From positions 2,049,500-2,113,499 of the forward strand of contig NZ_CP036267.1 of assembly GCF_007744255.1 (NCBI RefSeq): a DNA stretch of 64,000 nucleotides, written 5' to 3'. Of the stretch, positions 53,869 to 62,550 are shown piece by piece. The DNA is from Thalassoglobus polymorphus (GTDB lineage: Bacteria > Planctomycetota > Planctomycetia > Planctomycetales > Planctomycetaceae). The translations under genes were made by a program, and so were the position numbers. Position 1 is the stretch's first letter; every line of letters begins with the position of its first letter. A model generated the notes under the pieces. The model ran no database searches, was not told where the DNA came from, and saw only the letters and a list, made by a program, of their open reading frames with translations.

Positions 53869-54744
53869 TTGAACGGTCGATATCAAGATCAAGTTGTAGT
53901 CATTACCGGTGTGAACGACCGAGGGATCGGTGGTGCGATCGCCGAACGCTTGGCTGAAGAGGGAGCAAAGCTCGCGATCCTCTGGCGCGAACGCCCAAAG
54001 CGGTTGCTAAATCGCCTGAACAAGCGCGGAGCCGAGTACCTCGAACTTGCTTGTGATGTCACTCAGCAAACTTCCGTCGACGCAGCGATTTCTGCTATCG
54101 TCGAACGTTTCGAGTCTATTGACGTTTTGGTGAACAACGCGGGTGTTGAACATTCTTCAACGCTGGAAGAAACAAACGACGACCAATGGCAGCAGGTTCT
54201 CGATGTGAATCTGACTGGAGCAATGCGAGTCATTCGTTCATCGATTCCGCATTTCACCGAGCAGTCCGGTGCGATCGTGAATCTTGCTTCAGTTCTTGGA
54301 ATCGCAGGCTGTGGTGGTTTCCCTGCGTACTCTGCGACGAAAGCGGGAATCATTGGACTGACTCAGTCACTTGCGATGGAACTGGCCCCACGTGGAATCC
54401 GAGCCGTTTGTGTTGCCCCTGCTCTGGTTCATACCCCAATGATCCATAAATACGTCGCTAATATGACCAGCGAATCAGAAGAGCAGATCCGTCAGGCCCA
54501 CCCCCTGGGAGTCGGCTCGCCGCAAGATGTAGCTGCTGCAGTCGCTTTTGTTGCCTCGCAAGAAGCACGCTGGATCACCGGAATTACCCTTCCCTTGGGG
54601 TGGTCGGCAGCCTTTCCGCTTCCTATGCAACAATTTCTGCCCACGAAAGCTGAAGAGCCGGACTCAAGTGCGAAGCTTTTGAAGTTCGACGAATGGGCAG
54701 CACCAGCTGAAGAAGAAAAACCTCTCCGACGCGCCACTGGCTGA
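53869..54744 (+). CDS. SDR-family oxidoreductase
   Basis: 291 residues from a TTG at 53869 with CAGGAGCAGGACGC upstream; the frame stays open to 53767. Rossmann motif VVITGVNDRGIGGAIAERLA, NNAG in VDVLVNNAGVEHS-type context (IDVLVNNAGV), catalytic YSATK in GGFPAYSATKAG with a Ser upstream (NLASVLG). NAD(P)H-dependent reduction of a 3-oxo or similar carbonyl. Substrate unknown; a FabG-type role is possible. The C-terminal ~45 residues beyond the usual end are acidic and Pro-rich. Confidence 0.85.
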   Translation: MNGRYQDQVVVITGVNDRGIGGAIAERLAEEGAKLAILWRERPKRLLNRLNKRGAEYLELACDVTQQTSVDAAISAIVERFESIDVLVNNAGVEHSSTLEETNDDQWQQVLDVNLTGAMRVIRSSIPHFTEQSGAIVNLASVLGIAGCGGFPAYSATKAGIIGLTQSLAMELAPRGIRAVCVAPALVHTPMIHKYVANMTSESEEQIRQAHPLGVGSPQDVAAAVAFVASQEARWITGITLPLGWSAAFPLPMQQFLPTKAEEPDSSAKLLKFDEWAAPAEEEKPLRRATG

Positions 54745-54815
54745 CGTTCATTTCGCTGCTGCGGTTCGCTATAGTTGCTCTTTTGTTTGGGGCAGCTGGA
54801 AGCGAATTGAGAACG

Positions 54816-55784
54816 ATGCGTATTCTGATTACTGGCGGTGCGGGATTTATTGGCGGGCATATTGCCGAGGAGCTTGTTGCTCAAAAGCACGAAGTTGCGG
54901 TGTTGGACGACCTCTCTTCGGGCGAAAGAGCAAACGTTCCCAAGTCTGCCAAGTTCTATGAAGCGGACATCACCGATGCCAAAGCCGTTTCACGCATCCT
55001 CAAAGAGTTTCAACCAGAGAGTCTCTGCCATCAAGCTGCTCAAATGTCGGTTTCTCGTTCAGTTCGGGAACCTGATTTTGACGCAAACGTGAATATTCTC
55101 GGCTTGGTCAATGTACTGAAGTCAGCTGCCGAGGTGGGAACAAAACGCTTTGTCTTCGCCTCGTCGGGAGGAGTCCTGTATGGAGAGGTGACCGAACCTG
55201 CTCCGGAAACGACTCCTGCAAATCCAATTTCTCCATACGGAATCAGCAAGTGGGCGGGCGAGCAGTACCTGCAATTTTTCACACGTGAACATGGCATGGA
55301 AACGGTCGCACTTCGCTATTCAAACGTTTTTGGTCCGCGTCAAAACCCGCACGGAGAAGCGGGAGTTGTGGCGATCTTCTGTACGAAGATGCTCGCAGGG
55401 GAACCGGCGCGCGTTAACGGAGATGGCAAGTATGTCCGGGATTACGTTTACGTGACCGATGTCGTCGATGCAAATGTGAGAGCTCTGACATCCGCAAGCC
55501 CGGGCTTCGTCGCCTACAATGTTGGGACCGGAGTCCCGACAGATGTGAATCAGATCGCATCTGCCTTGCTCGTGAACTGTCAGGCAGAGATTCGGAAACG
55601 TGACATGGAACGTACGGTTCCGAACGTCGACAACGGCCCTGCCCGCCCAGGAGACTTGCGTTCAAATCTCATCTCAGCAACGAAAATTCAAACCGAACTC
55701 GGGTGGTCTCCGAAGACAGACGTTACAACCGGATTACAGCAAACCTCAGCATGGTTTGCGCAAAAACTTCTCGATCAACAATGA
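54816..55784 (+). CDS. NAD-dependent sugar-nucleotide epimerase (GalE-like)
   Basis: 322 residues from the ATG at 54816. MRILITGGAGFIGGHIAEEL, CHQAAQMSVSRSVREPDFDA, FVFASSGGVLYGE, YGISKWAGEQYLQFF (YxxxK), YSNVFGPRQNPHGEAGVVAI, GDGKYVRDYVYVTDVVDANV. Extended SDR fold, UDP-glucose/GlcNAc 4-epimerase type. Works with the UDP-glucuronate decarboxylase 200 bp downstream in supplying surface-polysaccharide sugars (inference). Confidence 0.87.
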   Translation: MRILITGGAGFIGGHIAEELVAQKHEVAVLDDLSSGERANVPKSAKFYEADITDAKAVSRILKEFQPESLCHQAAQMSVSRSVREPDFDANVNILGLVNVLKSAAEVGTKRFVFASSGGVLYGEVTEPAPETTPANPISPYGISKWAGEQYLQFFTREHGMETVALRYSNVFGPRQNPHGEAGVVAIFCTKMLAGEPARVNGDGKYVRDYVYVTDVVDANVRALTSASPGFVAYNVGTGVPTDVNQIASALLVNCQAEIRKRDMERTVPNVDNGPARPGDLRSNLISATKIQTELGWSPKTDVTTGLQQTSAWFAQKLLDQQ

Positions 55785-55824
55785 TTTTCACTGGCGAGCT
55801 GAGTTGATAGATTATGCTGCGAAG

Positions 55825-55950
55825 AGTGAATCAACGAGAAGAACCCGAGAGCATTTTTCATTTACCGTTTCACGTACCTGGCTCGTCGCGAGCAGTGTTA
55901 TGAAATCGTGAGAGAGACCTTCACGGGCACGAAAGCAATATCATTCTACA
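55825..55950. repeat. Family-2-related dispersed repeat, copy VI
   Basis: TGGCTCGTCGCGAGCAGTGT, then TGAAATCGTGAGAGAGACCT, then CACGGGCACGAAAGCAATAT in family order; fills the gap between the two sugar-nucleotide genes. Confidence 0.55.
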
Positions 55951-55983
55951 CATTCGACAGCCACTGCTGATTAAGAGGTCAAT

Positions 55984-56928
55984 ATGTCAACGATTTTAGT
56001 TACAGGTGGAGCAGGTTTCTTAGGCAGCCATTTGTGTGACCGGTTGCTAGAGCGAGGGGATGATGTCATTTGTGTTGATAACTTCTTTTCCGGTCGAAAA
56101 GAAAATATCCGACACCTCATCGGGAACCCTAAGTTCGAAGTGATCCGCCACGACATCGTTCATCCTCTGTACGTCGAAGCGGATCAGATCTACAACTGTG
56201 CTTGCCCCGCGTCCCCGGTGGCCTACCAATACAATCCGATCAAAACAATCAAAACGTCGACGGTTGGAATGGTCAATATTTTGGGGCTGGCGAAACGCTG
56301 CGGAGCGCGGATTCTGCATACTTCGACGTCAGAAGTTTATGGTGATCCGGACGTTCACCCGCAAACTGAAGACTATTGGGGCAATGTGAATCCACTGGGG
56401 CCCCGAAGTTGCTACGACGAAGGAAAACGAGTGGCCGAGTCGCTGTGTGTCAACTATCACCTTGCTCATGATGTTGAAGTGCGAATCGTACGGATCTTCA
56501 ATACGTATGGACCACGCATGGACCCCAACGATGGGCGTGTTGTCTCCAACTTCATCATGCAGGCGTTGCGAGGCGAGGACCTCACTGTGTACGGCGACGG
56601 CTTGCAAACTCGCTCATTCTGCTTTGTCTCAGACCTGATTGAAGGGTTCATTCGATTGATGAATCAGGACACAGCCATTGGCCCCGTCAATATCGGGAAT
56701 CCGACTGAGAACACGATGATCGAACTTGCCGAAGCTGTGCTGGAAGTGACCGGGTCCTCTTCCAAGATCGTTCGAGCACCTCTCCCTGAGGATGATCCGA
56801 AGCGTCGTTGTCCAGATATCACGCTCGCCAAATCATTATTGGATTGGACGCCACAGGTTGATCTGAAGTCAGGCTTGAAAGAGACTGTCGACTACTATCA
56901 ACGAACGCAATTCGACACGCAAAGCTGA
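55984..56928 (+). CDS. UDP-glucuronate decarboxylase (UDP-xylose synthase)
   Basis: 314 residues. [120 protein letters not shown] (catalytic Tyr/Lys), [20 protein letters not shown]. Very close to the UXS pattern. Converts UDP-glucuronate to UDP-xylose with NAD+ as bound cofactor. Confidence 0.93.
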   Translation: MSTILVTGGAGFLGSHLCDRLLERGDDVICVDNFFSGRKENIRHLIGNPKFEVIRHDIVHPLYVEADQIYNCACPASPVAYQYNPIKTIKTSTVGMVNILGLAKRCGARILHTSTSEVYGDPDVHPQTEDYWGNVNPLGPRSCYDEGKRVAESLCVNYHLAHDVEVRIVRIFNTYGPRMDPNDGRVVSNFIMQALRGEDLTVYGDGLQTRSFCFVSDLIEGFIRLMNQDTAIGPVNIGNPTENTMIELAEAVLEVTGSSSKIVRAPLPEDDPKRRCPDITLAKSLLDWTPQVDLKSGLKETVDYYQRTQFDTQS

Positions 56929-56972
56929 ATCGACTAACTCTGTGCAATGGTTGTCGTTGATGATTAGGGAAG

Positions 56973-57398
56973 TCACGCAGCTCTTTGGGTAGGGTGATTC
57001 CTCTTGAGGATCTCAAGAAACGGGTCGATTTCGTCATCGTTTTCGGCAGCGGTTTTGCTACCGGCGGTTCTGCTACGTGCGGTCCGTTTCTGGGAAGTCT
57101 GTGTTACTGTTGGTTGCAGCGAAACGGTTTCGTTCTCCGAATCAAACTCTTCGGAGAGATCCCATCGTTGGCTGGCGCCGAGTGCCTGCATGCAAAGCAA
57201 GCCAAGTAAGATTCCGCCCACAAAAAAGACAAGCATGAGTGACGCCTGCATCAGAGTGGCTACCGCTTCGGGGCCTTGAGCTCGTGCGATCAGGAAGGCT
57301 CCCCCAGCGACAAAAACTCCGAAAGCTCCCAAAGCCCACCAGCCGGAGAGTTCCAGTTCAATGTCGTCCTGGCGATCGGATTCAGATTGCGTCTTCAT
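56973..57398 (-). CDS. Small membrane protein with basic/acidic cytoplasmic tail
   Basis: 141 residues: acidic N-terminus, two transmembrane helices (WALGAFGVFVAGGAFLIA and ASLMLVFFVGGILLGLLCMQ), then a soluble tail rich in Thr/Arg/Glu with DDEIDPFLEILKRN. Unknown function. Convergent with the UDP-glucuronate decarboxylase gene. Confidence 0.65.
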   Translation of the reverse strand: MKTQSESDRQDDIELELSGWWALGAFGVFVAGGAFLIARAQGPEAVATLMQASLMLVFFVGGILLGLLCMQALGASQRWDLSEEFDSENETVSLQPTVTQTSQKRTARSRTAGSKTAAENDDEIDPFLEILKRNHPTQRAA

Positions 57399-57590
57399 TA
57401 CGGAGTCCTTTCCTGCAAACGGCTGCGTTCATCTTGAACTCAGCTTTGTAGACTTCGATATCATGAAGTTGTCGAAATTGACAAGACCAAACAGTTCTGT
57501 TTCGCGAAATACTCAACAGATGGCAACCATTGCCGATACACATTGTTGATGAAGACGACTTGTGATTGTGATACGGTGAGTCGGAGCTTC

Positions 57591-58895
57591 TCAGTCATTT
57601 CGAAAGAAGCGACGGCCTTTCATTTCGAACCGAGGTAGTGCGTTTTCTGAGACAAGAATAACTTCCGCATGGAAATTGAGACGATCTTTGATTCCCTGCT
57701 CGACTTGCTCGATTAATGCGTCCAGCGATTCAGGGGCACTGAGTCGTTGTGAGGTCGGTTCAATTTCAATCTTCATGTGTGGCATTGAACGTCGCGTAAT
57801 CACATTGACCTGGTATTCGATGATGTCAGGAATCTCACGGATGATCGCGTCTAAACTCGAAGGAAACACATTGTTTCCTCGAATGGTGACCATGTCATCA
57901 ACCCGGCCTAGAATCCCCCCCTCAAGCCGCATGAGTTCGTATCCGCTCTTGCATGGTTGAGTCGCCACCTTGACGAGGTCGCCCGTTCGATAACGAATGA
58001 CGGGCTGACTGGTTCGGCCAAAATTCGTGATGATCAATTCACCAGTTTGCCCAGCTGGGACGGGAGCGTTGGTCTCTGGATCAAGCACTTCAGCGAGGCA
58101 TTCACTTTCTAGAATGAGTAATCCACCAGGGGCATTGGCTGGTTCGACACCTAGCGAGCCGATGTCTGTCATGCCCCAGTGGTCAATGACTCGGGCTCCC
58201 CAACTTGCTTCGATTCGATTTCGGACCGCTGGAATTGCCCCGCCTGGTTCACCAGCGACAATGATCATTCGAACTGAACTTTCCGCGAGAGGAATCCCAA
58301 GTTGTTCCGCGACATCGGCGAGTCTCATTGCATAGGTCGGCGTGCAGCAAACGATTGTTGCATTCATCTCCAAGATCAAATTGAGTCGAGCTTCGCTTGT
58401 CATTCCGCCCATTGTCAGCGACAGGTTCCCAAGTCGTTGTGCGCCTTCAAAGGCTGCCCAAAAACCAATGAAAGGACCGAAGGAAAATGGGAACGCAAAG
58501 ATATCCTCAGGAGTGATTTCGCAAATTCGATAGATCTGAGCCCAGCAATCCATGAACCAGTTCCAACTCTCTGGGGTGTCCAGCCATCGCATCGGTTTTC
58601 CGGTCGTTCCGGAAGTTTGATGCAATCGAGAATAGCCTGTCATGGGGGCCGAAAGGTTGGTTCCGAACGGCGAAAAGGCATTCTGGTTCTCAACAAGTTC
58701 CTGTTTCGTCAGGAGCGGGAGTTTCGAAAGATCATCGAGTGATTGAAACTCCGCCGATTTAAGTCCACACGAATTGAAACGTTCCTGCCAAAATGGATTG
58801 TTCTGCTCGACAAGCGAAAGCAATGACTTAAGTCGAGATGTTTGATGGTCAATCAGTTCTGTTCGCGAGAGCGATTCAGGGTGTGGTGAGGTCAT
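57591..58895 (-). CDS. Phenylacetate-CoA-ligase-like AMP-forming ligase (PaaK family)
   Basis: 434 residues from the ATG at 58895; the frame is also open to an ATG at 58943 that sits in a repeat-derived palindrome. Motifs: YSRLHQTSGTTGKPMRWLDT (P-loop-like), TIVCCTPTYAMRLADVAEQL, MIIVAGEPGG, VIDHWGMTDIGSLG, and YRTGDLVK with GRVDDMVTIRGNNVFPSSLD. Activates an aromatic or other carboxylic acid as CoA thioester. In the same direction as, but separated by a terminator from, the ketoacyl-synthase-like gene. Confidence 0.87.
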   Translation of the reverse strand: MTSPHPESLSRTELIDHQTSRLKSLLSLVEQNNPFWQERFNSCGLKSAEFQSLDDLSKLPLLTKQELVENQNAFSPFGTNLSAPMTGYSRLHQTSGTTGKPMRWLDTPESWNWFMDCWAQIYRICEITPEDIFAFPFSFGPFIGFWAAFEGAQRLGNLSLTMGGMTSEARLNLILEMNATIVCCTPTYAMRLADVAEQLGIPLAESSVRMIIVAGEPGGAIPAVRNRIEASWGARVIDHWGMTDIGSLGVEPANAPGGLLILESECLAEVLDPETNAPVPAGQTGELIITNFGRTSQPVIRYRTGDLVKVATQPCKSGYELMRLEGGILGRVDDMVTIRGNNVFPSSLDAIIREIPDIIEYQVNVITRRSMPHMKIEIEPTSQRLSAPESLDALIEQVEQGIKDRLNFHAEVILVSENALPRFEMKGRRFFRND

Positions 58896-58980
58896 GGGAC
58901 TTACTGCGGATCCAGAAAACAGAGCATCAAAAAATGCTCCCATTTTTTGAGAGACAAAGTGCGGGTTTTCGGATCAGTTT

Positions 58981-59086
58981 TAGAGTCTTTTCCGATGCCA
59001 GTCTTGCGTATGAAGGTCACTTCGATGACCTCATAGGCTGCTCGCCACGAGGCTGAACGTGAAGACCAATATTGGAGTTGCTCTAG
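58981..59086. repeat. Family-2 dispersed repeat, copy I
   Basis: Complement reads CTAGAGCAACTCCAATATTG, then CAGCCTCGTGGCGAGCAGCC, then TCGAAGTGACCTTCATACGC and ends GACTCTAA. Collinear with copy II over about 100 bp. Confidence 0.85.
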
Positions 59087-59180
59087 GTTTGTGGGTAAAA
59101 AAGTTCTCAATGCAGATGATAATTTAGTGGAACTGGTTCGTGGACGAAATGCGACTCTTCGTTTCGGACATAGAAATAAA

Positions 59181-59217
59181 AAAACACCCCAGCACACTTG
59201 GTGTGCTGGGGTGTTTT
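59181..59217. terminator. Perfect bidirectional terminator hairpin
   Basis: 17-bp perfect stem AAAACACCCCAGCACAC / GTGTGCTGGGGTGTTTT with loop TTG. Ends of the stem are A-run and T-run, so it can stop transcription in both directions; on the minus strand it ends the ketoacyl-synthase-like transcript. Confidence 0.92.
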
Positions 59218-59221
59218 GAAG

Positions 59222-59318
59222 AATCTTTTCAATGCCGGTCGTGCCCGTGTAGAACGGGCTTCGTCACGAAAATTGTTGTTCGTCACGAGACAGAACTGTT
59301 AAGACGAATTTTAGATTG
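59222..59318. repeat. Family-2-related dispersed repeat, copy IX
   Basis: Contains CTTTTCAATGCCGGTCGTGC and TCGTCACGAGACAGAACTGT; matches the end and core of family 2 but with a diverged middle. Confidence 0.5.
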
Positions 59319-59322
59319 GCTC

Positions 59323-59405
59323 TAAAACTGATCCTGAAAATTGAAATTGCTCTCTCAAACGTTGAGAAGAGTAGCGATTTCAGAGGCTTTCAGACTGGTT
59401 CTAAA
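59323..59405. repeat. Family-1 palindromic element, copy 3
   Basis: CTCTAAAACTGATCCTGAAA at one end and (inverted) TTTAGAACCAGTCTGAAAGC at the other; centre CTCTCAAACGTTGAGAAG. The TAG of the right end (complement of 59401-59403) is the stop codon of the ketoacyl-synthase-like gene. Confidence 0.88.
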
Positions 59406-60702
59406 CTGCTCGCAGGATCGCTGCGGCACTTTGTCCCATTGTGGTTCGGTTTACGCTCATTGCGACCGAAGTTTTTAGTCTTTCCGGTTCACGAACGACG
59501 TTGAGACGGCAGTTCGGGTCAGGATGTTTATAATTGAGCGTCGCAGGAAGGAGACCATGCTTGAGGGCCAGGACACTACCAGCAAGTTCAACAGCCCCTG
59601 AGCCTGCTTCAAAGTTTCCGAAGTAACTCTTCAAGGCAGTAACAGGGATATTCTCTGCATCAACGCCAAAAGTGTTGTGGTAGGCCTTTGCTTCAACGTA
59701 GTCGTCTCGGCGTGTGCTTTTGCCGTGAGCGTTAATGTGTCCCACTTCGCTCGTAGAGATACCTGCTCGCTTCATTGCGGCGTTCATGGCATTTGTGAGT
59801 CCACGTCCGCCTGAGCCGTTCTCATATCCACGTCCATCACAGCCTGATCCGACTCCGAGGACTTCGCAGTAAATTTCAGCGCCACGAGCAATGGCGTGAC
59901 TGTATCGTTCAACAACGAAGACTGCAGATCCTTCTCCGACGATCGTTCCATCACGATCTCGGTCAAATGGTCGGCAGGCACTTTCCGGATCGCTTTGTGA
60001 TGACAGGTTGTCGTACAGACTGATTCGGGCGATATCAACGGGATGAATGTTTGAACTACATGCACCGACAATCATGACATCGGCAGAGTCTCGCTGAATA
60101 CAGCGGACAGACTCTTGGAGCGCCAGAATCATGGAAGAATCAGCACTCGTAATTGTATTGTTTGGTCCACGAGCGTCATTTTCGATGGCAACATGGCACG
60201 CTGGCATGTTGGGAAGTTGACGCAACATCCAAAGTGGTGCGATTTTCCCAAGTCCATCTTCACCCCAACGGGTGTACCCTTCTCGTTCCGATGGATCTGC
60301 AAAATCGCGAGCAGCCTCAGCCAATTCGTCTGGCGTAAAGGAAATGTGTCCTGAGCCGAACTCGACACCAAGGCGTTCGGGAGAAATTTGTCCGCTTTGG
60401 ATTGCGGCATCTTTCATCGCCAAAGAGGCTGCGGAAACTCCGAGTTGAATGTCGCGAGACATCACCTTCAGGAATTTCTTTTCATAAACGTGTTCTAGTG
60501 GGTCGAAATCATGGATCTCAGCGGCCAGTTTGCAAGGGAAACTGTCTGCGGAGAAAGAACGGAGTGGGCTAATACCTGAACGCCCGGATACTAGATTGCT
60601 CCAGAACCGTTCATTTCCAATTCCGACCGGTGAGACAACCCCAACGCCAGTAATGACGACCTGAGGAGCCTTTCTTCCAGCCTTCATAGCTAGACCTCGC
60701 AT
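59401..60702 (-). CDS. Beta-ketoacyl synthase homologue lacking the catalytic Cys
   Basis: 433 residues of thiolase fold, FabF-like overall (VVITGVGVVSPVGIGNERFW; PFDRDRDGTIVGEGSAVFVV; GHINAHGKST). Against FabF, the active-site TAC(T/A)S is SADSS, so Cys is Asp188; the first His is kept (His326); the KSMTGH motif is KSYFGN, so Lys358 is kept but the second His is Asn363. The C-terminal GFGGTN is NRTTMG. It cannot be a normal condensing enzyme. Possible roles are a chain-length-factor-like partner, a decarboxylase, or a binding protein. The start could be 60687. Stop codon from a family-1 element. Confidence 0.87.
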   Translation of the reverse strand: MRGLAMKAGRKAPQVVITGVGVVSPVGIGNERFWSNLVSGRSGISPLRSFSADSFPCKLAAEIHDFDPLEHVYEKKFLKVMSRDIQLGVSAASLAMKDAAIQSGQISPERLGVEFGSGHISFTPDELAEAARDFADPSEREGYTRWGEDGLGKIAPLWMLRQLPNMPACHVAIENDARGPNNTITSADSSMILALQESVRCIQRDSADVMIVGACSSNIHPVDIARISLYDNLSSQSDPESACRPFDRDRDGTIVGEGSAVFVVERYSHAIARGAEIYCEVLGVGSGCDGRGYENGSGGRGLTNAMNAAMKRAGISTSEVGHINAHGKSTRRDDYVEAKAYHNTFGVDAENIPVTALKSYFGNFEAGSGAVELAGSVLALKHGLLPATLNYKHPDPNCRLNVVREPERLKTSVAMSVNRTTMGQSAAAILRAV

Positions 60703-61099
60703 ACGGAAACTAAAAACTCAAATACTTATTACTAAATATCGGAGTTCGACCGTCGCTTCGATGAGCGACACCAGCGTGATTCAAGATTCTCGAGCAATAC
60801 GTTCCACGTAACCGAGAAAATCGACCACAACGGTGCAACCTTATAATGAGCAAACGTCCACTTTTCCCACGTACGTTTGACTCGGTTCCACGAGCTTAAT
60901 CTTCAGAACGTTACTGACCCCTCAGCAACGACAAATTAAAGAATAAGCAACTTTTCAAGTCATGTGAGTCTTTTTCCTGACCCCTCAGGGACTCACAAGA
61001 CTTGCATTCTATTAGACGTCAATCATTCAGGAAAGTCAACGAGTCTTGATGGGTTTCCTGAATTCAAAAATTAGAATGTTCTCATTTACAATATTTCAA
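60703..61099. other. Intergenic region with paired 12-bp motif
   Basis: 397 bp. Two identical CTGACCCCTCAG motifs at 60914-60925 and 60977-60988, 63 bp apart. The second lies inside a TGTGAGTC / GACTCACA hairpin (60963-60997). No gene or RNA supported. Confidence 0.6.
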
Positions 61100-62392
61100 T
61101 TAACCCAATATCTCGTCGACGGGGAGGCCTTCGTCCACTATACGTAGTGGTCTTCCCCCCGGAGTGATGAGTTCTTCGTTTGGATCAATCGTTAAAGAAG
61201 TGCAAATCGTTGCGAAAAGGTCGTCGACGCTAATCGGGCGTTCGGTAATTTCCATCCCATCCGAACTGGTCTTCCCGACGCAAACACCTCCTTGTACGCC
61301 GCCTCCTCCAATCAACAGGTTGAAGTTCTTCGCCCAGTGATCGCGTCCGACAGCTGGCGTTCTTTGATTGATCTTTGGTGTCCGGCCGAATTCGCCGAGA
61401 CAAATGACTAAAGTTTTTTCCAGCATTCCTCTTTGCTTGAGGTCAGTAAGCAGTGTCGAGAGACCCTGATCCACTTCACCAGCGGTCCTCGGCATATTTC
61501 GCCACAAGTTCTGGTGCATATCCCAGCCGCCTCGTTGAACCTCAACGAACGGAACGCCCGATTCGACCAGGCGTCGGGCGACAAGGCAGCTCTGCCCAAA
61601 TGCGTTTGATCCGTATTGCTGTTTGGTTTTGTCTGATTCGCCCTCAAATGTGAAAGCTTTCAAGCGGGAGGAAGTCATCATTCGAGATGCTTTCCGGTAG
61701 AGTTCTTGATGTTCGCGACCAATCGACTCTGCCCCGGCTTTGACGAATTGGTTGTCCTGCTGCCGGAGCATTTCCATCCTCCGACTTGCCCGCGCTCCGG
61801 CTACGGAACCCTTCATATTTGCCGGTAACTGACCGGCTCGGTCGATGACAAAGGGGGCGACCTCGACACCAAGGAATCCTGAACTGACAGTTTGCCCAAT
61901 ACTCACAAAGTTTGGGATGTCCGATTCCGGATCACCCAGCTTGTGTGCGACCAATGACCCGATGTGAGGAAACTTGTTTGGGCCGAGTAAACGGTGCCCC
62001 GTTCGCAGATGGTACCGCCCACGGTCGTGGGCCGCTTCCTTGCCAGCCATGCTGCGGATGACTGAAACGTCTTTCATCATCTTCGCCATCTTGGGCCAGT
62101 ATTCGGCGAATTCGACTCCCGGGATTGCAGTTTGAATTGTTTTTGTTGGCCCACCGTTTGTGGTTCCCGGTTTCGGATCCCAGGTCTCCAGTTGACTGGG
62201 AGCACCGCTCAGAAAGACCATGATACATGAGCGGCCTTCTTTTTTGATTTCTTCGGCATTGACCCCGATGGAACGCAACAGACCGAGGCAACTCATTGAG
62301 GCGAATCCCCCCCCGGCAAGCCGCAATAGATCGCGACGAGTGACGTCCCCGTGACGATTCAAATTCACGTGCAGAAGATTATTGTTGAGCAT
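61100..62392 (-). CDS. DUF1501 protein with Tat signal
   Basis: 430 residues. Twin-arginine signal DVTRRDLLRLAGGGFASMSC, then the DUF1501 hallmark CIMVFLSGAPSQLETWDPKP, DRGRYHLRTGHRLLGPNKFP, VQRGGWDMHQNLWRNMPRTA and LVICLGEFGRTPKINQR. Alkaline-phosphatase/sulfatase-like fold, exported folded. In planctomycetes it is paired with DUF1549/DUF1553 proteins, as here: the gene at 62551 is directly upstream in the same direction. Molecular role unknown. Confidence 0.92.
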   Translation of the reverse strand: MLNNNLLHVNLNRHGDVTRRDLLRLAGGGFASMSCLGLLRSIGVNAEEIKKEGRSCIMVFLSGAPSQLETWDPKPGTTNGGPTKTIQTAIPGVEFAEYWPKMAKMMKDVSVIRSMAGKEAAHDRGRYHLRTGHRLLGPNKFPHIGSLVAHKLGDPESDIPNFVSIGQTVSSGFLGVEVAPFVIDRAGQLPANMKGSVAGARASRRMEMLRQQDNQFVKAGAESIGREHQELYRKASRMMTSSRLKAFTFEGESDKTKQQYGSNAFGQSCLVARRLVESGVPFVEVQRGGWDMHQNLWRNMPRTAGEVDQGLSTLLTDLKQRGMLEKTLVICLGEFGRTPKINQRTPAVGRDHWAKNFNLLIGGGGVQGGVCVGKTSSDGMEITERPISVDDLFATICTSLTIDPNEELITPGGRPLRIVDEGLPVDEILG

Positions 62393-62428
62393 GTCGTTTC
62401 CGATTGAACGTAAGTGGATGATGTTTTT

Positions 62429-62511
62429 TGAACTGATCCAGGACTCTGAATGTGGCCTCTCAAGTTCTGAGACTCGCCTTCATTCAAGAGTTTCGCACAA
62501 GGATTCTGTTG
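62429..62511. repeat. Degenerate family-1 element, copy 5
   Basis: TGAACTGATCCAGGACTCTG, GGCCTCTCAAGTTCTGAGAC and a final GGATTCTGT follow the order of the better copies. It sits in the 158-bp gap between the DUF1549 and DUF1501 genes. Confidence 0.5.
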
Positions 62512-62550
62512 ACGCTGATGAAGTTAGTGTTCGAGGCTGCGTGATTTGTT

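Larger units (their letters stand above)
58896..59400. other. Repeat-filled intergenic region
   Basis: About 500 bp made almost entirely of repeats: a partial family-1 end (58957-58980), family-2 copy I (58981-59086), a perfect bidirectional terminator hairpin (59181-59217), family-2 copy IX (59222-59318) and family-1 copy 3 (59323-59405). Also CAAAAAATG/CATTTTTTG (58928-58949), a 9-bp palindrome overlapping the alternative start of the AMP ligase. Confidence 0.75.
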
